Assembly (NCBI GenBank): GCA_963826035.1
Contig: CAWGVZ010000018.1
Location: 372,001-436,000, forward strand
Reading direction: 5' to 3'
Length of the DNA: 64,000 bases
Source: Actinophytocola sp963826035
GTDB taxonomy: Bacteria; Actinomycetota; Actinomycetes; Mycobacteriales; Pseudonocardiaceae
A program made the translations under genes and the position numbers. How positions within the stretch are numbered: position 1 is the stretch's first letter; each line of letters begins with the position of its first letter. This document shows positions 58,856 to 64,000 of the stretch, in pieces. Below the pieces are notes generated by a model. It did no database searches and had not been told where the DNA came from. It saw only the letters and a program-made list of their open reading frames with translations.

Positions 58856-60256
58856 TCAGCGTCCGATCTCGACGTTCTCCAGGACACCGAGCGCGTCCGG
58901 AACCAGTACGGCGGCAGAGAAGTACACGCTGACCAAATAGGACAGGATGGCTTTGTCGTCGATACCCATGAACCGGACGTTCAGGCTCGGCGCCACCTCG
59001 TCGTCGATGCCGAGCGAGTGCAGCCCGATGACCCCCTCGTCCTCCTCGCCCGTCCGCATGACGAGGATCGAGCTCAGGTGCCCGTCGGTGATGGGAATCT
59101 TGTCGCACGGCAGCATCGGCACCCCGCGCCAGGTCTGCACGGTGGTCCCCTCGAGCGGCATGTTGGCCGGGTAGATCGACCGGCGCGTGCACTCCCGGCG
59201 GAACGCGGCGATCGTGCGCGGGTGCGCCAGCAGGAACCGCGACTTGCGCCGCCGGGACAGCAGCTCGTCGAGATCGTCCGGAGTGGGCGGTCCGGTGCGG
59301 GTGAAGATCCGCTGCGACAGATCCGCATTGTGCAGCAACCCGAAGCTCGGGTTGTTCACCAACTCGTACTCCTGCCGTTCACGCAACGCCTCGATGGTCA
59401 GCCGCAGCTGCTCCTCCGTCTGGTTCATCGGGTCGTTGTAGAGGTCGGCCACCCGGCTGTGGACCTTGAGCAGTGTCTGCGCCACGTCGAGCTGGTACTC
59501 CCGCGGCGAGCCCTCGTAGTCGACGAACGTGCTGGGCAGCAACGCCTCGCCCTCGTGCCCGGAGGCCAGGTCGATGGCCGCCTCACCCGCCTTGTTCTGC
59601 GGCAGCACGGGCTTCGCGAGCGCCCGGCCGATGTGCTCGCGCAGCGCGTCGGACTGGCCGTTCATCTGCTGGAACGACTGGCCGGGCAGCACGAGCACGG
59701 TGCACGGCGTGATCGCCTTGACCGTGAAGTCCCACGCCTCCTCCCGGCCGGTGAGTACCTCGCTGCCGAAGTGGGCGCCGTCGGCCAGCACGTCGAGGAT
59801 CTGGTCGTCGCCGAACTCACCGGACCGCAGCTTGTTCGCCTTGCCGTGGGCCAGCAGGAACAACTCGTCGCGCCGCTGTCCGGACTGGACGATCAGGTCG
59901 CCGGCGTCGTACTGCCGTTGCTCGAACCGGCTGGCCAGTGCCGCCAGCGCCGCGTCGTCATCGAACTCCCGCAGCAGCGGCAGCTCCCGAAGTTCCGCCG
60001 GCACCACACGGATTTCCGTGCCCTCGCTGATGAACGACAGCCGGCCGTCGCCGACCGCGTAGGTGAGCCGGCGGTTCACCCGGTACGTGCCGCCGGCGAC
60101 GTCCACCCACGGCAGCATCTTCAGCAGCCAGCGCGACGTGATGCCGCGCATCTGCGGTTTGGACTTGGTGGTGGTGCTGAGGTTGCGCGCCGCCCGGGTG
60201 CTCAGGCTCTGGCGCACGGTCGCCTCGATCCGGACATCCGTCTCGATTGTGGTCAC
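58856..60256 (-). CDS. Family 2B encapsulin shell protein (second)
   Basis: 466 residues of HK97-phage-capsid fold. An N-terminal arm and first shell part (RGITSRWLLKMLPWVDVAGG) are followed by an inserted cyclic-nucleotide-binding-like domain (about 92-200), then the main shell domain (EYQLDVAQTLLKVHSRVADL, RTIAAFRRECTRRSIYPANM, SYLVSVYFSAAVLVPDALGV). The insert has FGSE (163-166) and Trp175 where canonical cAMP-binders have FGEL and the phosphate-binding Arg. GTG start 4 bp after the first shell gene. Together the two proteins should form a mixed icosahedral nanocompartment. Confidence 0.92.
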   Translation of the reverse strand: MTTIETDVRIEATVRQSLSTRAARNLSTTTKSKPQMRGITSRWLLKMLPWVDVAGGTYRVNRRLTYAVGDGRLSFISEGTEIRVVPAELRELPLLREFDDDAALAALASRFEQRQYDAGDLIVQSGQRRDELFLLAHGKANKLRSGEFGDDQILDVLADGAHFGSEVLTGREEAWDFTVKAITPCTVLVLPGQSFQQMNGQSDALREHIGRALAKPVLPQNKAGEAAIDLASGHEGEALLPSTFVDYEGSPREYQLDVAQTLLKVHSRVADLYNDPMNQTEEQLRLTIEALRERQEYELVNNPSFGLLHNADLSQRIFTRTGPPTPDDLDELLSRRRKSRFLLAHPRTIAAFRRECTRRSIYPANMPLEGTTVQTWRGVPMLPCDKIPITDGHLSSILVMRTGEEDEGVIGLHSLGIDDEVAPSLNVRFMGIDDKAILSYLVSVYFSAAVLVPDALGVLENVEIGR

Positions 60257-60260
60257 CGAT

Positions 60261-61682
60261 TCAGCCCTCTCGCCCGATCTCGACGTTCTCCAGTACGCCG
60301 AGCGCGTCCGGCACGAGGATGGCGGCCGAGTAGTAGGCGCTCACCAGGTAGGACACGATGGCCTTCTCGTTGATGCCCATGAACCGCACGGACAGGCTCG
60401 GCTGGTACTCGTCGGGAATGCCAGTCTGATGCAGGCCGATCACGCCCTGCTGCTGCTCGCCGGTCCGCATGAGCATGACCGAGCTGGTCCGCTGGCGGGA
60501 CACGGCGATCTTGTTGCACGGGAACATCGGGACCCCGCGCCAGGCGGGCACCCGGTGGCCGTTCACGTCGACGGCCTCCGGGTAGATGCCGCGCTTGCTG
60601 CACTCGCGGCCGAAGGCGGCGATCGTGCGCGGGTGGGCGAGGAAGAAGCCGGGGTTCTTCCAGATCACGGCCAGCAGTTCGTCGAGGTCGTCGGGGGTGG
60701 GTGGGCCCGAGCGGGTGTGGATGCGGTGCCCGAGGTCGGCGTTCGTGAGCAGCCCGAACTCCGGGTTGTTCACCAGTTCGTGCTCCTGGCGCTCGCGCAG
60801 TGCCTCGATGGTCAGGCGCAACTGCTGCTCCACCTGGTCCATCGGCTGGTTGTAAAGGTCGGACACCCTGCTGTGCACCCGCAGCACCGTCTGGGCGACG
60901 GACAGCTCGAACTCCCGGGGCGACAGCTCGTAGTCGACGAACGTGCCGGGCAGCTCGGCCTCGCCGCTGTGCCCGGACGCCAGCTCGATGTTGGCCTCGC
61001 CGTGGGGGTTGCGCGGCGCGGACTTGGCGGAGGTGAACCGATCGATCTGGTCGCGCAGCGACTCCGAGCGGCCCCGCAGCTCGTCGAAGGCCTGTTGGGG
61101 GAGCACGAGGACGGTGGTCGGAGTGGCCGCGCGGACCGTGTACTCCCACATGCTCTGGTCGTCGACCAGCGTCTCGTCACCGAAATGGTCGCCGTTCGCC
61201 AGCGTGCCGAGGACGGTCTCGTCGCCATATCGGCCGGGGCCGACCTTGTCGACCTTTCCGTGCGCCACAAGGAATGCCTCGTTGGACTCGTGGCCGAACT
61301 CCACGATGACGTCACCTGGCTGAAACTCCCGCTGTTCGAAGCGAATGGCCAGCGCGTCGAGCACTTCGGTGTCGTCGTAGCCGCGCAGCACCGGCAGTTC
61401 GCATAGCTCCGCTGGGATTACCCGGATTTCGGCGCCCGTGCCGACGAACGTGACCCGCCCGTCGCCGACCGAATAACTCAGCCGACGGTTGACCCGGTAC
61501 GCACCGCCGGACACCTGCACCCAGGGCAGCATCTTCAACAGCCAACGCGACGACACACCCTGCATCTGCGGGACGGATTTCTTCGTCGTCGCAAGGTTTC
61601 GGGCGGCCGCCGTGGCCAGGCTCTGCTGTTGCGGTTCGCCGTTGGCCGCAACCTCAGGTGCTTCCGGCTCCGTCACCGTCAC
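60261..61682 (-). CDS. Family 2B encapsulin shell protein (first)
   Basis: 473 residues, same architecture as the following gene: N-terminal arm (1-40), QGVSSRWLLKMLPWVQVSGG (41-60), cyclic-nucleotide-binding-like insert (about 97-205) with FGDE at 167-170 and Trp179 at the canonical Arg position, then shell domain to ENVEIGREG. Often misnamed a Crp-type regulator because of the insert, but no DNA-binding domain exists. The two shells are alike over the full length yet clearly different proteins. This is the first gene of the operon; its promoter lies in the AT-richer leader to its right. Confidence 0.92.
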   Translation of the reverse strand: MTVTEPEAPEVAANGEPQQQSLATAAARNLATTKKSVPQMQGVSSRWLLKMLPWVQVSGGAYRVNRRLSYSVGDGRVTFVGTGAEIRVIPAELCELPVLRGYDDTEVLDALAIRFEQREFQPGDVIVEFGHESNEAFLVAHGKVDKVGPGRYGDETVLGTLANGDHFGDETLVDDQSMWEYTVRAATPTTVLVLPQQAFDELRGRSESLRDQIDRFTSAKSAPRNPHGEANIELASGHSGEAELPGTFVDYELSPREFELSVAQTVLRVHSRVSDLYNQPMDQVEQQLRLTIEALRERQEHELVNNPEFGLLTNADLGHRIHTRSGPPTPDDLDELLAVIWKNPGFFLAHPRTIAAFGRECSKRGIYPEAVDVNGHRVPAWRGVPMFPCNKIAVSRQRTSSVMLMRTGEQQQGVIGLHQTGIPDEYQPSLSVRFMGINEKAIVSYLVSAYYSAAILVPDALGVLENVEIGREG

Positions 61683-62166
61683 AACTCACACCACCAATCA
61701 CAGATGATCAATCGACACGGAATTCGGGGGCTTTCGGGCAGGTTGAATAGACTCGCGCTGGGGCGGAGCTGAGATTTTGGGAGCGTGGGGGAAGTGAATT
61801 TCTTTGCCGTTTGCAAGTTAGCATCGCCTCCCACCAGGCACAGTCGCCCAAGAGAGTGACTGCTCCGGCTGAGTTTATGGATCTAAAAAAAGCGGTTTTT
61901 CACCCGCGGTAGTGGTAACGCCGGGAGTTTTCCGACGTCGGCCGCCGGCGGTTACTCCAATTGGGCTAGTCGCTCCGACAACCAGGTGGTCGGATCTTTG
62001 GTCGAACTGATCAAGGTGCCTTGGTGTCTTCACCTCAACGGCCTAGTGACGGCGTCCGCCGCTCTACCCTCGGTCTGCTGGTTGCGGTTCGGCAACACCA
62101 GGTTGACCTGCTTGTTCTGGCCGGGCTGAGCACCACTCGAGGGATACCGGCTATTGTCGGGGGCGC
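61683..62166. promoter_or_regulatory. divergent control region of the encapsulin operon and metE
   Basis: About 480 bp without a credible gene and clearly AT-richer than its surroundings. On the minus strand, 61909-61885 reads GCGGGTGAAAAACCGC followed by seven T, which looks like an intrinsic terminator or attenuator about 200 bases before the first shell gene. AT-rich stretches at about 61790-61815 and 61870-61900 could hold promoters. Nothing else was recognised. Confidence 0.45.
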
Positions 62167-62354
62167 TGGTGGTTCGTGCCGTCCTCGGACGGGACGAGGC
62201 AAGAGGGAACCCGGTGGGAATCCGGGACTGCCCCGCAGCGGTAAGCGGGAACGACCGCCGTCATCACGCACTGGGCGAGCCACGCCTGGGAAGCGACGGC
62301 CAGTAGGTCCGCCGGCCTCGGCCGGTCCGCCCGTGAGTCCGAAGACCTGCCACC
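62167..62354 (+). ncRNA. cobalamin riboswitch upstream of metE
   Basis: The conserved core is present: GGGAACCCGGTGGGAATCCG, then GGACTGCCCCGCAGCGGTAA, and the B12 box GAGTCCGAAGACCTGCC (62335-62351). The GGTGG near 62168 pairs with CCACC at the 3' end as P1. A strong GC hairpin follows (ACGCGCACC...GGTGCGCGT, about 62358-62378), which may be the expression platform. With cobalamin bound it should shut off the B12-independent methionine synthase. Confidence 0.93.
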
Positions 62355-62474
62355 GGTACGCGCACCGCCGGTGCGCGTCCGGTCCGGGACCTCGTGGGAG
62401 GGTTCGCGCGATGTCGCCGCTCCTTGCCGTGCGCCGGTCCCGTTCCGGCTCCGCACGCTCGCGAGGAGAGAGCT

Positions 62475-64000
62475 GTGAACGACATGTCCACCACCGTTCT
62501 TGGGTACCCGAGGATCGGTCCGCGCCGGGAGTTGAAGCGCGCCCTGGAGGCCTATTGGGCCGGTCGCGTCGACGCCGGTGAGCTGGCCGCCACCGCGGCC
62601 GTGCTGCGCGCGGACACCTGGGGCGAGCTGGCGGCCGCCGGGTTGGCTTCGGTGCCAGGCAACACGTTCTCCTACTACGACCAGATGCTGGACACGGCGG
62701 TGCTGTTCGACGCGGTGCCCACCCGGTTCAGCGATCTCGATCTGTCCGCTCTGGACACGTACTTCGCCATGGCCCGCGGTCGCGACGGGGTGCCCGCGCT
62801 CGAGCTGACCAAGTGGTTCGACACCAACTACCACTACCTGGTGCCGGAGTTGGCGCCCGACACGGAGTTCCGGCTGGTGGGGGACAAGCCGCTGGCCGAG
62901 CTGGCCGAGGCGGCCGAGTTGGGCGTGGCCACCCGGCCGGTGCTGATCGGTCCGCTGACGTTCCTGCTGCTGGCCAAGGCGGCGCCGGGAGCGCCGGCCG
63001 ACTTCACGCCGCTCGACCTGCTCGAACCGTTGGTGGACCGCTATGTCGAGCTGCTGGCCGAGCTGGCCGCCACCGGCGCGGAGTGGGTGCAGCTGGACGA
63101 GCCGGCGTTCGTGGCCGAACGCACGGACGCCGAACTGGCGGCGCTCGGTGCCGTGTACGCCCGGTTGGCCGCGCTGACCGATCGCCCGAAGTTGTTGGTG
63201 GCCGGATACTTCGGTGGGTTCGGCGCCGCGCTGCCGGTGCTGGCCGGCACGGCGATCGAGGCGGTGGCCGTGGACGCCGTGTACGGACCGGAGGTGGTCG
63301 ACGAGATCCCCACGATCCCGGGCCTGCGGACCAAGACCGTGGTGCTCGGGGTGGTCGACGGTCGCAACGTCTGGCGCACCGACCGCACGGCGGCGCTCGC
63401 CGTCTGCCGGTCGCTGCGGGACTCGGTCGGCACGCTCTCGGTGGGCACGTCGTGCTCGCTGCTGCACGTTCCCTATGACCTGGACGCCGAGACCACGCTC
63501 GACCCGGCCGTGCGGGCGCGGCTGGCGTTCGCCAAGCAGAAGGTGGCGGAGGTGGTCGCGCTGGGTGCGGCGCTGGCCGACCCGACGGCCACGCTGCCCG
63601 CCCACGACGTGGTTTCGCCACTGCGTGACGAACGGGTGCGGGCCAGGATCGGTTCGCTGGCCCCGGAGAGCGCCCGCCGCGCGCCGTACGACGAACGCGT
63701 TGTCGCGCAACGGGAGCGCCTCGCGCTGCCGCCGCTGGCGACCACCACCATCGGGTCGTTCCCGCAGACCACCGACGTCCGCAAGGCACGTGCCGACCTG
63801 CGGGCCGGACGGATCGACGAGGCCGGTTACACCGCGCGGATGCGCGCGGAGATCGAGCGGGTCATCCGGGACCAGGAGCGGCTGGGACTGGACGTGCTGG
63901 TGCACGGCGAGCCGGAACGCAACGACATGGTGCAGTACTTCGCCGAGCACCTCGACGGGTTCGCGGCGACCGAGCTGGGCTGGGTGCAGTCGTACGGTTC
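62475..64000 (+). CDS. metE: cobalamin-independent methionine synthase (5' part)
   Basis: The frame runs off the window after 508 codons. The N-terminal domain begins TTVLGYPRIGPRRELKRALE and contains ELTKWFDTNYHYLVPEL and VQLDEPAF. The second, catalytic barrel begins LPPLATTTIGSFPQTTDVRK. The zinc ligands lie beyond the edge. MetE transfers methyl from methyltetrahydrofolate-polyglutamate to homocysteine. GTG at 62475 (with GAGGAGAG upstream) or ATG at 62484 could start it. Control is by the riboswitch. Confidence 0.96.
   Translation, partial: MNDMSTTVLGYPRIGPRRELKRALEAYWAGRVDAGELAATAAVLRADTWGELAAAGLASVPGNTFSYYDQMLDTAVLFDAVPTRFSDLDLSALDTYFAMARGRDGVPALELTKWFDTNYHYLVPELAPDTEFRLVGDKPLAELAEAAELGVATRPVLIGPLTFLLLAKAAPGAPADFTPLDLLEPLVDRYVELLAELAATGAEWVQLDEPAFVAERTDAELAALGAVYARLAALTDRPKLLVAGYFGGFGAALPVLAGTAIEAVAVDAVYGPEVVDEIPTIPGLRTKTVVLGVVDGRNVWRTDRTAALAVCRSLRDSVGTLSVGTSCSLLHVPYDLDAETTLDPAVRARLAFAKQKVAEVVALGAALADPTATLPAHDVVSPLRDERVRARIGSLAPESARRAPYDERVVAQRERLALPPLATTTIGSFPQTTDVRKARADLRAGRIDEAGYTARMRAEIERVIRDQERLGLDVLVHGEPERNDMVQYFAEHLDGFAATELGWVQSYG

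Noticed and set aside
57820..58887. Upstream start of the prenyl synthase at 58887
   Set aside because: It would overlap the end of the shell gene by 32 bp; the ATG at 58854, 1 bp after the shell stop, fits the tight spacing of the operon better, though the longer form is not excluded.
58856..61682. Two Crp-type transcription factors
   Set aside because: The cyclic-nucleotide-like domain is an insert in a 470-residue HK97-type shell protein; there is no helix-turn-helix.
62021..62581. Coding frame before metE
   Set aside because: It overlaps the cobalamin riboswitch and shows no protein family features.

Overview
The window comes from a high-GC actinobacterium. GC-rich codon use, many GTG starts, 1-8 bp start/stop overlaps, paired BTAD/AfsR regulators, an IniB/IniA/IniC-type locus, LytR-CpsA-Psr and DUF3618 proteins and an EspC-like protein all point to a mycelial actinomycete. 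By general resemblance I would guess the Pseudonocardiales; that placement is inference.

1-10.3 kb: tail of a serine hydrolase, GNAT, Crp-like and YciI genes; a TetR/DUF4267 divergent pair with two palindromic operators; a Baeyer-Villiger-type monooxygenase coupled to a TetR gene; and a large LuxR (LAL) regulator coupled to a class II aldolase. 8.9-16.8 kb: a cell-envelope locus, with an Hsp70-like ATPase divergent from an IniB-domain Leu-Pro repeat protein and two coupled dynamin-like GTPases (IniA and IniC type), then a DUF3618 membrane protein. 16.9-28.8 kb: a second TetR/monooxygenase pair, a SARP/AfsR regulator with a decayed copy of its 3' end, an XRE-MmyB/SDR divergent pair, an MMPL exporter, a DesK-type two-component system and an EspC-like protein. 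29-42.8 kb: MFS transporter, membrane diguanylate cyclase, a second AfsR-type regulator, a phospholipase A2/acyltransferase-3/DUF4383 fusion, an LCP protein, a BldD-like regulator, a class V aminotransferase and an EEP-family hydrolase. 42.8-52.2 kb: an ECF sigma factor with a TIGR03086 protein, a zinc-ribbon protein, YdeI/DUF1905, and a ROK-controlled ABC sugar-uptake operon ending in a GH63-type glycosidase.

52.5-61.7 kb is the most interesting region. Eight minus-strand genes read as one operon: two different Family 2B encapsulin shell proteins with inserted cyclic-nucleotide-binding-like domains, a polyprenyl diphosphate synthase of the encapsulin-cargo type, then IspH, a compact DXS and IspG of the MEP pathway, then a DUF4239 membrane protein and a secreted or anchored proline-rich protein. 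The inferred job is to make C5 precursors and condense them inside a protein nanocompartment. A 169-bp fold-back (MITE-like) element sits exactly at the stop codon of the cargo gene, between it and ispH. The window ends with metE under a cobalamin riboswitch.

Intergenic DNA is unusually structured. Arrays of 21- or 22-bp tandem units occur at about 8.5, 15.7, 26.45, 44.9 and 52.3 kb, two of them switching orientation half way. A dispersed hairpin family with the core GGAACGACGC(C/T)TTCC lies directly after stop codons of convergent genes. I found no rRNA, tRNA or CRISPR array.
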